Assembly: GCF_025567195.1 (NCBI RefSeq)
Contig: NZ_JAOQJF010000028.1
Span: forward strand, 1-44,239
Reading direction: 5' to 3'
Source of the DNA: Alitiscatomonas aceti
GTDB lineage: Bacteria; Bacillota; Clostridia; Lachnospirales; Lachnospiraceae
DNA: 44,239 bases
The notes under the pieces were generated by a model. That model did no database searches. It was not told where the DNA came from and worked only from the letters and a program-made list of their open reading frames with translations. Below, in pieces: positions 7,806 through 15,792 of this stretch (positions are counted from its first letter, which is position 1; each line of letters opens with the position of its first letter). The position numbers were made by a program, and so were the translations under genes.

Positions 7806-9014
7806 CTATTGGTGGATTGTGTGGTATTTTAGACCCAGGGCGCTTTTTCTTAGGCAGATCCTTCTTGTGTCTCCGATGGCTGTGTTGTTGTATACGCTTC
7901 TGGATGTCTTGAATTTTGTTTGTTCTCCGTGCCAGTTTCCATATAGATAGTAGTCGGTGGTGCTGCCGCTGGTGCTTATGTCTTTGTCTGTAACGGATAT
8001 GGCTTCATGGGCCGATTTGTCGAAGGTCAGCAGGAAGTTCAGGGGGAATGTGGCCGTGAATGAGATAACAAGGACAGCCAGAATAACTGATAGCTTCCGG
8101 GACAGTCTCTGGGGTACCTTTGCGCCTGCTGATCTGATGATGTATGGAATGGACAGCAAAGCTGTTAGGTAAATGGTTATCCTGAGCAGGCTTCCCAGAT
8201 CGTAATCAAAGCTTTTTGAGACGCTCAGGCATAAAAGCATTGCGATTACAGGGCCCAGGACCGGCATCTGGAGCGCGTTCTGCTCTCCTTTTTTTGTGGT
8301 GGTTTCTATATAGATGTATGGGTAATACCAGAGGTAGATCCCGTAGGCGGCCAGAAGTACAAAAAGAAAGATAGCGACCATGAGCTTACCGCCTGCCAGG
8401 AAGGCCGCTGCATTCAGAAATATCAGGATCCAGCCTGCTGCTTTTAAAAATTTCTTTGCGCCGGCAATGTGAAAGGGCTCGTTTCCTTCTGACAGGATCT
8501 CCATCGTTTTTGTTTCGTCTGCAATGGATCTGTAATGGTTTTTCTCCATGACATTTAATGTATTTATGTATTGGGATACGTTTTCTCCCTTTTCTGTCAT
8601 TTCGCCAAGATCTACGCTGGGAATGTCGTTTTCCAGGAGCGCTTCAAACAATATTTCCAGATCGGCCAGCGCATAGTCCAGCGTGACGAGCCGGTTATAC
8701 TGCCGGTCCACAAGGACCATCTGTGTCCGGCTGCCCAGAGGGACCAGGAGCAGGCATCGGATATCGCTGTATTTTACCTGTTTCGGCTGTTTGAATAAAT
8801 GGAAAAAGATCAATCGGTCCTCTTCCACGAGGATCCTTTCTTTTTTATAGGCCAGAAGGAGCAGGATCCCCAGCGCCGCAAATGGTAAAAAGCAGATGGA
8901 AGCCATGATGTTTCCTGTTATGGCAAGGAAAAGGCTGACCAGTGAAAATATGGCTGTGGTGATGATGCCGATGACTTTTACAAATATGCCGCTTCTTATA
9001 ACTTTCTTTTCCAT
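7806..9014 (-). CDS. Multi-pass membrane protein, unknown function
   Basis: A 402-residue protein I do not recognise. Two hydrophobic segments lie at about 10-30 and 34-54. A soluble stretch (about 55-110, KERILVEEDRLIFFHLFKQP...) resembles a bacterial PH-like membrane-associated fold in pattern only. Four to six further membrane segments run from about 190 to 330, and an extracellular-looking tail is rich in Ser/Thr/Asn. GGGAGG lies five bases upstream of the ATG. The sequence is less GC-rich than neighbouring housekeeping genes. Repeat copy 4 lies upstream and may provide the promoter. No partner gene suggests a role. Confidence 0.7.
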   Translation of the reverse strand: MEKKVIRSGIFVKVIGIITTAIFSLVSLFLAITGNIMASICFLPFAALGILLLLAYKKERILVEEDRLIFFHLFKQPKQVKYSDIRCLLLVPLGSRTQMVLVDRQYNRLVTLDYALADLEILFEALLENDIPSVDLGEMTEKGENVSQYINTLNVMEKNHYRSIADETKTMEILSEGNEPFHIAGAKKFLKAAGWILIFLNAAAFLAGGKLMVAIFLFVLLAAYGIYLWYYPYIYIETTTKKGEQNALQMPVLGPVIAMLLCLSVSKSFDYDLGSLLRITIYLTALLSIPYIIRSAGAKVPQRLSRKLSVILAVLVISFTATFPLNFLLTFDKSAHEAISVTDKDISTSGSTTDYYLYGNWHGEQTKFKTSRSVYNNTAIGDTRRICLRKSALGLKYHTIHQ

Positions 9015-9079
9015 TTGATCCTCCCTGGTCTGTATGTTTGATCATTTTTGTATGCTTTTTTCTGCCTAAAACAGCAGGT

Positions 9080-9109
9080 GGTATAATGTCGTTTCATGGA
9101 CATTATACC
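9080..9109 (-). repeat. Palindromic repeat, copy 4 (palindrome B only)
   Basis: Perfect 11-base arms GGTATAATGTC / GACATTATACC with an 8-base loop match the arm sequence of the copies upstream of uvrA. Palindrome A is reduced to a short CTGC/GCAG hairpin next to it, and the GGAGGGG tail is absent. Confidence 0.75.
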
Positions 9110-9130
9110 ATGGAACCATCATACAGTCAT
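9102..9130 (-). promoter_or_regulatory. Possible promoter of the 9014 gene in repeat copy 4
   Basis: Minus-strand ATGACT (9125-9130) and TATAAT (9102-9107) are 17 bases apart. The -10 box is again the upstream arm of the palindrome. The -35 box is only a partial match. Confidence 0.4.
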
Positions 9131-9191
9131 TGTTTTCTGACGTCAGGCTCCACAGAGTTTTTTTGTCACAGGCCGCTCTTTCCTATGGCAT

Positions 9192-9230
9192 AAAAGGGAC
9201 CGGGAGCTTTTTGGGGGGAGCTTCCGGTCC
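9192..9230 (-). terminator. leuA terminator
   Basis: The arms GGACCGGAAGCT / AGCTCCCGGTCC have one mismatch and a C/A-rich loop, followed by CTTTTAT on the minus strand. It begins about 33 bases after the leuA stop codon. Confidence 0.85.
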
Positions 9231-9262
9231 ATAAGAAGGGGTATGTAAATGTAAGGAATCTG

Positions 9263-10933
9263 TCAATTATCTCCGTATAAGCGGTTGACGGCGCTGAAGA
9301 TGCCGCGCAGGGAGGCGCGGGTGATGTTGGAGCTGATGCCGACGCCGTAGGTGACGCGCTTCCGGTCCTGGTCCATCATGTGGATGTAGGAGGCCGCCTG
9401 GGCTCCGGAACCGGAGGTCAGGGCGTGCTCGCTGTAATCCAGGACCTTGATGTTGATGCCCAGCTCTTCCTCCAGGCCGCGCTGGACGGCGTCGATGGGA
9501 CCGTTTCCAACGCCCTCAAACTGTTTTTCCACTCCATGGTCGGTATAGGTGACCACGGCCACGGTGGTGAAATCTCCGGCAGACTCGAAATCTGTGATCT
9601 TGCACTTTTTGAAGTGGTACGGTTCCTTCCGGTCCAGATAGTTTTTCTGGAATTCCTCCATGATCTGCTCGGGAGCCACCTCTCCCTGCCGCTCGGCGAT
9701 CTTCTGGATCATGTCGGCAAATTCCTTATGCATGCCGCGGGGCAGCTTGAAGCCGAAGAAGGTATCCATGACAAAGGCCACGCCGCCCTTTCCGGACTGA
9801 CTGTTGATACGGACGATGGGCTCGTACTCCCGGCCGATATCCGACGGGTCGATGGGGAGATACGGCACCTGCCATACCTTGCTCTGACGCTCTAAAAGTG
9901 CATGCATGCCCTTGTTGATGGCGTCCTGGTGGGAACCGGAGAAGGCGGTGAACACCAGCTTTCCGGCATAGGGGTGACGGGGATCGATGTGCATTTTCGT
10001 ACACCGCTCATACACCTCTGCGATCCGCTTTACATCGGAGATCTCCAGCTCCGGATCGATGCCCTGGGAGAACATATTGTAAGCCAGGGTCAGTATATCC
10101 ACATTTCCGGTCCGCTCCCCGTTTCCGAACAGGGTGCCCTCCACCCGGTCCGCACCAGCCAGGAGCGCCAGCTCTGTGGCCGCCACTCCGGTCCCCCGGT
10201 CGTTATGGGGATGAACGCTTAAGATAATGCTTTCCCGGTTTTCCAGATGCCTGTTCATCCATTCGATCTGGTCTGCATACACGTTGGGAGTCGTCATCTC
10301 CACCGTGGATGGCAGATTCATGATCATCTTATGCTCCGGCGTCGGTCCCCAGGCTCTCTGGACCGCGTTGCAGATATCCAGGGCGAAGTCCAGCTCCGTG
10401 CCTGTAAAGCTCTCCGGTGAATACTCCAGTACCACCTCTCCGTCATGGTCCTTCATATAGTTCTTTACCATGGCGACGCCGTCTGTGGCGATCTTTTTGA
10501 TCTCCTCCCGGTCCATGTGGAATACCACATCCCGCTGTAAAGTGGATGTGGAATTGTAAATGTGGACCACAGCCTTTTTGATCCCCTGAATGGCCTCGAA
10601 GGTGCGCTTCACCAGGTGCTCCCGGCACTGGGTCAGCACCTGGACCATCACGTCGTCGGGGATCAGGTTCCGGTCCACCAGCTGTCTTAAAAAGTCAAAT
10701 TCGATCTGGGAGGCGGCAGGAAAGCCGATCTCGATCTCCTTAAATCCCATTTCCACCAGGAGATTGAACATTTCGATCTTTTCCTCCACCACCATGGGCT
10801 CCACCAGGGCCTGGTTTCCGTCCCTTAAGTCCACACTGCACCATGCAGGCGCCTTCTGTATCTCTTTTCCAGGCCATTCCCGCTCCGGGTAATGGACCAC
10901 CGGTACTCTCTGATATCGTTCAACATTTTTCAT
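9263..10933 (-). CDS. leuA: 2-isopropylmalate synthase
   Basis: Condenses acetyl-CoA with 2-oxoisovalerate, the committed step to leucine. The 556-residue length and the N-terminal YPEREWPGKEIQKAPAW segment mark the long (LeuA type 2) subfamily. The DRE-TIM catalytic motif is seen as DLRDGNQ (35-41), and the metal-binding His pair as SVHPHNDRG. The C-terminal third (from about 425) is the LeuA regulatory domain that binds leucine, with the end GIFSAVNRLY typical of the family. The ATG has GGAGG upstream. It stands alone with its own promoter and terminator; leuB, leuC and leuD are not in the window. The leader has no T-box. Confidence 0.96.
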   Translation of the reverse strand: MKNVERYQRVPVVHYPEREWPGKEIQKAPAWCSVDLRDGNQALVEPMVVEEKIEMFNLLVEMGFKEIEIGFPAASQIEFDFLRQLVDRNLIPDDVMVQVLTQCREHLVKRTFEAIQGIKKAVVHIYNSTSTLQRDVVFHMDREEIKKIATDGVAMVKNYMKDHDGEVVLEYSPESFTGTELDFALDICNAVQRAWGPTPEHKMIMNLPSTVEMTTPNVYADQIEWMNRHLENRESIILSVHPHNDRGTGVAATELALLAGADRVEGTLFGNGERTGNVDILTLAYNMFSQGIDPELEISDVKRIAEVYERCTKMHIDPRHPYAGKLVFTAFSGSHQDAINKGMHALLERQSKVWQVPYLPIDPSDIGREYEPIVRINSQSGKGGVAFVMDTFFGFKLPRGMHKEFADMIQKIAERQGEVAPEQIMEEFQKNYLDRKEPYHFKKCKITDFESAGDFTTVAVVTYTDHGVEKQFEGVGNGPIDAVQRGLEEELGINIKVLDYSEHALTSGSGAQAASYIHMMDQDRKRVTYGVGISSNITRASLRGIFSAVNRLYGDN

Positions 10934-11037
10934 GATCTGCTTCCTCCATTTAAGTCCTGTACTGGCGTTTTTACTTTCTGAACCATTTTAAGGCCGGAGT
11001 CGGTAAATCACGCTGTATTTCTCTACGATAAACTGTG

Positions 11038-11067
11038 TTACGCTCTTAGGTCTAACCCCATATCCAT
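11038..11067 (-). CDS. Possible nine-residue leader peptide before leuA
   Basis: A short frame, MDMGLDLRA, begins 25 bases after the predicted leuA transcription start with AGAGGA four bases upstream. It contains one TTA and one CTA leucine codon. It could be an attenuation peptide, but there are only two leucine codons and I see no terminator hairpin between it and leuA. Weak call. Confidence 0.2.
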   Translation of the reverse strand: MDMGLDLRA

Positions 11068-11098
11068 CAGTCCTCTGCTCAGATTTTATGTAAAACAC

Positions 11099-11127
11099 AT
11101 TATAGCATCTGATTTCTGTTATATCAA
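11099..11127 (-). promoter_or_regulatory. leuA promoter
   Basis: Minus-strand TTGATA (11122-11127) and TATAAT (11099-11104) are exactly 17 bases apart, immediately downstream of the glmM terminator. The leader would be about 160 bases. Confidence 0.8.
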
Positions 11128-11161
11128 CAAAAGCTCCCATATCTTTTGATTATGGGAGCTA
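11128..11161 (-). terminator. glmM terminator
   Basis: Perfect 10-base arms AGCTCCCATA / TATGGGAGCT with a 9-base loop, followed by TTTGTTG on the minus strand. It lies about 30 bases after the glmM stop. Confidence 0.85.
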
Positions 11162-11190
11162 TGCCGGGACTATTTATGAAGGCCGCCGTT

Positions 11191-12546
11191 CTATGAAACT
11201 GCGTGGCCTTTTTTTCTGAGAGCACCGATCACCTGGTCCACGTACTTCTCGCAGATCTCTGTGGATTCGGCCTCCACCATGACACGGATCAGAGGCTCAG
11301 TTCCGCTCTGTCTCAGGAGCAGTCTTCCGTCGCTGCCCAGAGCCTTCTCCACATCAGCCGCCGCCTGCTTCACGTCCTCGTCGCCCAGGGCCGCCGCCTT
11401 GTCGGCCACCCGCACATTCTTAAGGACCTGGGGCAGGATGGTCACCTCGGAAGCCAGTCTGGACAGAGCCTCCTTCTTTTCCAGCATCACCTCCATGATC
11501 TTTAAGGAGGTCAGGATCCCGTCGCCGGTGGTGGCGTATTTGCTGAAAATAATATGGCCGGACTGCTCGCCGCCCAGGCAGTTTCCGGTCTGGGACATAT
11601 TTTCATACACGTATTTGTCGCCCACAGCCGTTTTGTCGTAGCCGATGCCCTCCCGGTCCAGAGCTTTATAGAGGCCCAGGTTGGACATGACTGTGGTGAC
11701 GATCTTATTATTCCTTAAATTTCCCTGCTCCTTCATATATTTTCCGCAGATATAAAGGATCCGGTCGCCGTCCACCACTTCTCCGTTTTCATCCACCGCC
11801 AGGCAGCGGTCTGCGTCGCCGTCGTAGGCAAAGCCCACGTCCAGATGGTTTTCCTTCACAAAGGCCTGAAGTCTGCCGATGTGGGTGGAGCCGCAGTCCG
11901 TATTGATATTTAAGCCGTCGGGTTCGTTATTGATCACAAAGGTATCGGCTCCCAGGGCATCGAACACGCTCTTTGCCACAGAGGAGGCGCTTCCGTTGGC
12001 GCAGTCCAGCCCCACCTTCTTCCCCTTGAAGGAACGGGTGGCAATGGAGATCAGATATCCGATGTAGCGGTTCCTTCCGGCTGCGAAATCCTGGGTGCGG
12101 CCGATCTGGTCCCTCTTTGCCATGGGAAGCTCTCCCATCTCCCCATCCAGGTATTTTTCGATCTCCAGGATCACCGACTCCTCCATTTTCTCTCCGCTGC
12201 CGTTCATGACCTTGATGCCGTTGTCATAATAGGGATTGTGGCTGGCAGAGATCATGATCCCGCAGTCAAAGTCCTCGGTCCGGATCACATGGGACACGCT
12301 GGGCGTGGTGGTCACATGCAGCAGATATGCATCTGCGCCGGAAGCCGTAAGGCCGGAAACCAGGGCGTACTCGAACATATAGCTGGACCGTCTCGTATCC
12401 TTTCCGATCACGATGCGGCACCGCTCTCCCTTGGCCTTCTGCCCGTAATACCAGCCCAGGAAACGGCCCACTTTATAGGCGTGCTCCACCGTCAGATCCA
12501 CGTTGGCCTCTCCCCGGAAGCCGTCTGTTCCAAAATATTTTCCCAT
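11191..12546 (-). CDS. glmM: Phosphoglucosamine mutase
   Basis: Interconverts glucosamine-6-phosphate and glucosamine-1-phosphate for UDP-GlcNAc and thus peptidoglycan. The family start MGKYFGTDGFRG, the phosphoserine loop ISASHNP (Ser102), the metal loop DGDADRC and the C-terminal phosphate loop RQSGTEPLIRVMVE are all present. The start at 12546 lies nine bases after AGGAGG; an ATG nine bases earlier abuts that site directly and is less likely. The product is 451 residues, the usual length. It follows the rfb genes in the same direction but with a large hairpin between, so it may be transcribed partly on its own. Confidence 0.95.
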   Translation of the reverse strand: MGKYFGTDGFRGEANVDLTVEHAYKVGRFLGWYYGQKAKGERCRIVIGKDTRRSSYMFEYALVSGLTASGADAYLLHVTTTPSVSHVIRTEDFDCGIMISASHNPYYDNGIKVMNGSGEKMEESVILEIEKYLDGEMGELPMAKRDQIGRTQDFAAGRNRYIGYLISIATRSFKGKKVGLDCANGSASSVAKSVFDALGADTFVINNEPDGLNINTDCGSTHIGRLQAFVKENHLDVGFAYDGDADRCLAVDENGEVVDGDRILYICGKYMKEQGNLRNNKIVTTVMSNLGLYKALDREGIGYDKTAVGDKYVYENMSQTGNCLGGEQSGHIIFSKYATTGDGILTSLKIMEVMLEKKEALSRLASEVTILPQVLKNVRVADKAAALGDEDVKQAAADVEKALGSDGRLLLRQSGTEPLIRVMVEAESTEICEKYVDQVIGALRKKGHAVS

Positions 12547-12632
12547 TTTTCTCATCCTCCTGAAAAAGGTTTCCCCCCGCCTTCCTGATCCCTGTATTAT
12601 TCTATGACTCAGCTCCCGCAGATGGAAGCCGC

Positions 12633-12669
12633 CAGGACCTCAGCGGGCAGATCTCTGCCGCAGGTCCTG
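12633..12669 (-). terminator. Large hairpin between rfbD and glmM
   Basis: The outer arms CAGGACCT / AGGTCCTG and inner arms GCGGCAG / CTGCCcGC around an AGAT loop form a very stable stem. No T-run follows in the minus direction, so it could be a Rho-type, processing or mRNA 3'-end hairpin rather than a classic terminator. Confidence 0.5.
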
Positions 12670-12683
12670 TCCATATTTTTATC

Positions 12684-13535
12684 CTACCAGGTGATCTCTT
12701 TGAGATAACGGCCCACTGCGTCCTTCCAGTCCGGAAGCCGCTCAAAGCCGTTTTCTGTGAGCTTCTCCTTGCTGATCCGGCTGTTCATGGGCCGCTTCGC
12801 CTTGGAGGCCGGGTACCCGCTGGTGGGAACCGGCGTCACCTTTACCTCATCCATCCCCGCCTGGCGGAAGATCTCGCAGGCAAATTCATACCAGGAGCAT
12901 AAGCCCTCGTTGGTGGCATGATACCGGCCGTATTTCTCGGTCTGGATCATATCCACCAGGAGCCTGGCCAGATCATAGGTATAGGTGGGAGAGCCGATCT
13001 GGTCGTCCACCACCGTGGCCGCGCCCCGTTCCTTTCCGATGCGGAGCATGGTCTTAATGAAGTTCTTTCCGTTGACGCCGAACACCCAGGCAATGCGGAC
13101 GATGAAGAATTTCTTCACCAGCTCCTCCACCGCCAGCTCTCCCTCATATTTGGTCTGGCCGTATACGTTTAAGGGATGGCGCTCGTCATCCGGCTCCCAG
13201 GGGCGGGTCCCCTGGCCGTCGAACACATAATCCGTACTGATGTACATCATCTTGATATCCAGGTCGCGGCAGACCTCTGCAATGTTCCTGGTGCCGTCTG
13301 CGTTGACCTTTCTGCATACATCCACATTATCCTCGGCCGCATCCACAGCCGTATAAGCGGCGCAGTGGATCACAGCGTCCACCTTCGCTTCTGTGATCAC
13401 TCTCCGGCAGGCCCCGGCATCGGTGATGTCCATCTCCTCCAGGTCCACGCCCACGGGCTCCAGGCCGCGTTTTACCATTTCATTTACCACGTCATGGCCC
13501 AGCTGGCCCTTGACGCCTGTTACTAAGATCCTCAT
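12684..13535 (-). CDS. rfbD: dTDP-4-dehydrorhamnose reductase
   Basis: The last enzyme of dTDP-L-rhamnose synthesis, an NAD(P)H-dependent reductase of the extended SDR family. Its 283 residues start with VTGVKGQLGHDVV (GxxGxxG dinucleotide fold). It has the STDYVFDG segment, catalytic YGQTKYEGE (YxxxK), and ends with a sugar-binding segment rich in Pro and Lys (ASKAKRPMNSRIS). Its ATG overlaps the rfbB stop by one base (TAATG), showing translational coupling. Rhamnose normally also needs the 3,5-epimerase RfbC, which is absent from this cluster. Confidence 0.93.
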   Translation of the reverse strand: MRILVTGVKGQLGHDVVNEMVKRGLEPVGVDLEEMDITDAGACRRVITEAKVDAVIHCAAYTAVDAAEDNVDVCRKVNADGTRNIAEVCRDLDIKMMYISTDYVFDGQGTRPWEPDDERHPLNVYGQTKYEGELAVEELVKKFFIVRIAWVFGVNGKNFIKTMLRIGKERGAATVVDDQIGSPTYTYDLARLLVDMIQTEKYGRYHATNEGLCSWYEFACEIFRQAGMDEVKVTPVPTSGYPASKAKRPMNSRISKEKLTENGFERLPDWKDAVGRYLKEITW

Positions 13536-14566
13536 TATTTCTCACCCAGCCTCTTTCCATACATGTTATCGAAATAATTGCTGTACTCGCCGCTTAAGAT
13601 GTGCTTCCACCAGTCCTCGTTGTCCAGATACCACTGGATGGTCTGCTGGATGCCGGTATCGAAATTGTATTTGGGCTTCCAGCCAAGCTCGGTCTCCAGC
13701 TTTGTGGGATCGATGGCATACCGGCGGTCATGGCCCGGACGGTCCGTTACAAATCTGATCAGGCTCTCCGGCTTATGAAGGGCCTTTAAGATGGTCTTTA
13801 CAACCTCTAAGTTGGTGCGCTCGTTGTGGCCGCCCACATTATATACTTCTCCCACCCGGCCGTTGTGTATGATCAGATCAATAGCCTCGCAGTGGTCGGA
13901 AACATGGAGCCAGTCTCTCACATTCTCGCCTGTTCCGTATACCGGAAGGGACTCGTCGGCCAGGGCGCGGCTGATCATCAACGGAATCAGCTTCTCCGGG
14001 AAATGGTAGGGGCCGTAGTTGTTGGAGCAGCGGGAAATGGTCACCGGCAGCCCAAAGGTCCTGTGGTATGCCATGACGAACAGGTCGGCGCTGGCCTTAC
14101 TGGAGGAATAGGGGCTGGAGGTGTGGAGCGGAGTCTCCTCGGTAAAGAAGAGATCCGGACGGTCCAAAGGCAGGTCTCCGTATACCTCATCGGTGGATAC
14201 CTGGTGATACCGCTTGATCCCGTATTCCTTACATGCGTCTAAAAGCGTGGTGGTCCCCATCACGTTGGTGCGGACAAAGCTCTCTGGATCCACCACAGAG
14301 CGGTCCACATGGCTCTCGGCCGCAAAGTTTACGACCATATCGGGCTTTTCCTTTTCAAACAGATCGAATACGAATTTCCGGTCCGCAATGTCGCCCTTTA
14401 CAAATTTATAGTTGGGCTTTCCCTCCACGGGCTTTAAGGTCTCCAGATTGCCTGCGTAGGTGAGCAGATCCAGATTGACGATGTCATACTCCGGATATTT
14501 GTTTACCATATGATGGATGAAGTTGCCGCCGATGAAACCGGCGCCGCCTGTTACGATGATCTTCAT
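13535..14566 (-). CDS. rfbB: dTDP-glucose 4,6-dehydratase
   Basis: Makes dTDP-4-keto-6-deoxyglucose, the second step after RfbA. The 343-residue SDR protein has NAD-binding GGAGFIGGNF near residue 7, the STDEVYGDL segment holding the catalytic Asp-Glu pair, the YSSSKASAD catalytic Tyr/Lys, and the RCSNNYGPYHFPEKLIP substrate loop. It sits 105 bases after rfbA and is coupled to rfbD. The product can feed rhamnose or other 6-deoxysugars. Confidence 0.95.
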   Translation of the reverse strand: MKIIVTGGAGFIGGNFIHHMVNKYPEYDIVNLDLLTYAGNLETLKPVEGKPNYKFVKGDIADRKFVFDLFEKEKPDMVVNFAAESHVDRSVVDPESFVRTNVMGTTTLLDACKEYGIKRYHQVSTDEVYGDLPLDRPDLFFTEETPLHTSSPYSSSKASADLFVMAYHRTFGLPVTISRCSNNYGPYHFPEKLIPLMISRALADESLPVYGTGENVRDWLHVSDHCEAIDLIIHNGRVGEVYNVGGHNERTNLEVVKTILKALHKPESLIRFVTDRPGHDRRYAIDPTKLETELGWKPKYNFDTGIQQTIQWYLDNEDWWKHILSGEYSNYFDNMYGKRLGEK

Positions 14567-14671
14567 TTTTGTTTCTCCTTATTCGCTTTCTTCAAACTCC
14601 CCGGCGTTCTGGCCGGAAGATACTCCATTCCCCGGACAGGGCCGTTTTACCGGTCTGCGGGCATGGGCATT

Positions 14672-15574
14672 TTATCTGTCCGCATGGCCCGGCAGCTTGT
14701 CGATATACTTGCCGTCCACCACGTCCTTCAGATACTGGCCGTACTGGTTCTTCTTTAAGATCTCATAGGCCTCCATGACCTCGTCCTTGGTGATCCAGCC
14801 GTTGGTATAGGCGATCTCCTCCAGACAGGCGATCTTTCTGTGCTCATGGGTCTCCACAGTTTTTACAAAGTTGGTGGCCTCCACCAGGGATTCATGGGTT
14901 CCCGTATCCAGCCATGTGAAGCCCTGGCCTAAAAGCGTCACATCCAGCTCTCCGCTCTCCAGATAGATCCGGTTTAAGTCCGTGATCTCCAGCTCGCCTC
15001 TTGCAGAGGGCTTTAAGTTCTTCGCATACTCCACCACCCGGTTGTCGTAGAAATACAGGCCGGTGACGCAGTAGTTGGACTTGGGCTTTTCCGGTTTTTC
15101 TTCAATGGAAACAGCCTTTCCGTCCTTATCGAATTCCACGATGCCGAACCGCTCCGGATCGTCCACATAATACCCGAATACAGTGGCTCCCTTTTCCCTG
15201 GCAGCCGCCTCCCTGAGGCGCTTCTTTAAGCCCTGGCCGTGGAAGATATTGTCTCCCAGGACCATGGCCACAGAATCGTTTCCGATGAAATCTGCGCCGA
15301 TGATAAAGGCCTGGGCCAGTCCGTCGGGGCTGGGCTGCACCGCATAGCTGAGGGTGATGCCGAACTGATGGCCGTCGCCTAAAAGAGCTTCAAACCTGGG
15401 CGTATCATCGGGAGTGGAGATGATCAGGATATCCCGGATCCCTGCGTTCATCAGAACGGAAAGGGGATAATAGATCATTGGTTTATCATAGATGGGTAAA
15501 AGCTGTTTGGAAGTCACCTTCGTCAGTGGATAAAGACGTGTGCCGCTGCCGCCGGCAAGAATGATACCTTTCAT
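14672..15574 (-). CDS. rfbA: Glucose-1-phosphate thymidylyltransferase
   Basis: Joins dTTP and glucose-1-phosphate to give dTDP-glucose. The 300-residue protein starts with the nucleotide-binding loop GGSGTRLYPLT (8-18) and continues with SKQLLPIYDKPMIYYPLS, the substrate loop LGDNIFHGQGL, and the metal/sugar motifs EEKPEKPKSNYCVTGLYFYD and WLDTGTHESL. Length and motifs are typical of short RfbA/RmlA. It is the first gene of the cluster, with a promoter about 120 bases upstream and a terminator-like hairpin in the leader. Confidence 0.96.
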   Translation of the reverse strand: MKGIILAGGSGTRLYPLTKVTSKQLLPIYDKPMIYYPLSVLMNAGIRDILIISTPDDTPRFEALLGDGHQFGITLSYAVQPSPDGLAQAFIIGADFIGNDSVAMVLGDNIFHGQGLKKRLREAAAREKGATVFGYYVDDPERFGIVEFDKDGKAVSIEEKPEKPKSNYCVTGLYFYDNRVVEYAKNLKPSARGELEITDLNRIYLESGELDVTLLGQGFTWLDTGTHESLVEATNFVKTVETHEHRKIACLEEIAYTNGWITKDEVMEAYEILKKNQYGQYLKDVVDGKYIDKLPGHADR

Positions 15575-15618
15575 ACCTGTTCTCCTTCATTTTCTGCTGT
15601 TTTAGTCCGTTTTTCCGG

Positions 15619-15672
15619 AAAAAAGCGTCCGCCGCGGAGGCTGAAATTTTCCTACGGCTGAAAAAAGGACGC
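15619..15672 (-). promoter_or_regulatory. Terminator-like hairpin in the rfbA leader
   Basis: On the minus strand GCGTCC (15667-15672) can pair with GGACGC (15625-15630), directly followed by six T (15619-15624). The 36-base region between contains a smaller GCC/GGC pairing. Position and shape suggest premature termination or attenuation of the rfb transcript; the long loop keeps confidence moderate. Confidence 0.35.
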
Positions 15673-15695
15673 ACCTTCCCCGTATATATGGCGTC

Positions 15696-15724
15696 ATTAT
15701 AGCATAAAACCCGTATGATTGAAA
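15696..15724 (-). promoter_or_regulatory. rfbA promoter
   Basis: Minus-strand TTTCAA (15719-15724) and TATAAT (15696-15701) are separated by 17 bases. The predicted leader is about 115 bases. Confidence 0.6.
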
Positions 15725-15792
15725 GGCCGGATGTTACAAACCTATTGGTTTATCTTTAAGATTTCTTTAAATCCTTCTGATTTTCCGGGGAT

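Noticed and set aside
10934..11190. T-box riboswitch before leuA
   Set aside because: The conserved antiterminator core (AGGGTGGNACCGCG) is absent and the leader is too short.
15486..15674. Small gene overlapping the rfbA start
   Set aside because: It overlaps rfbA out of frame, begins with a GTG inside the leader hairpin and has no family resemblance.
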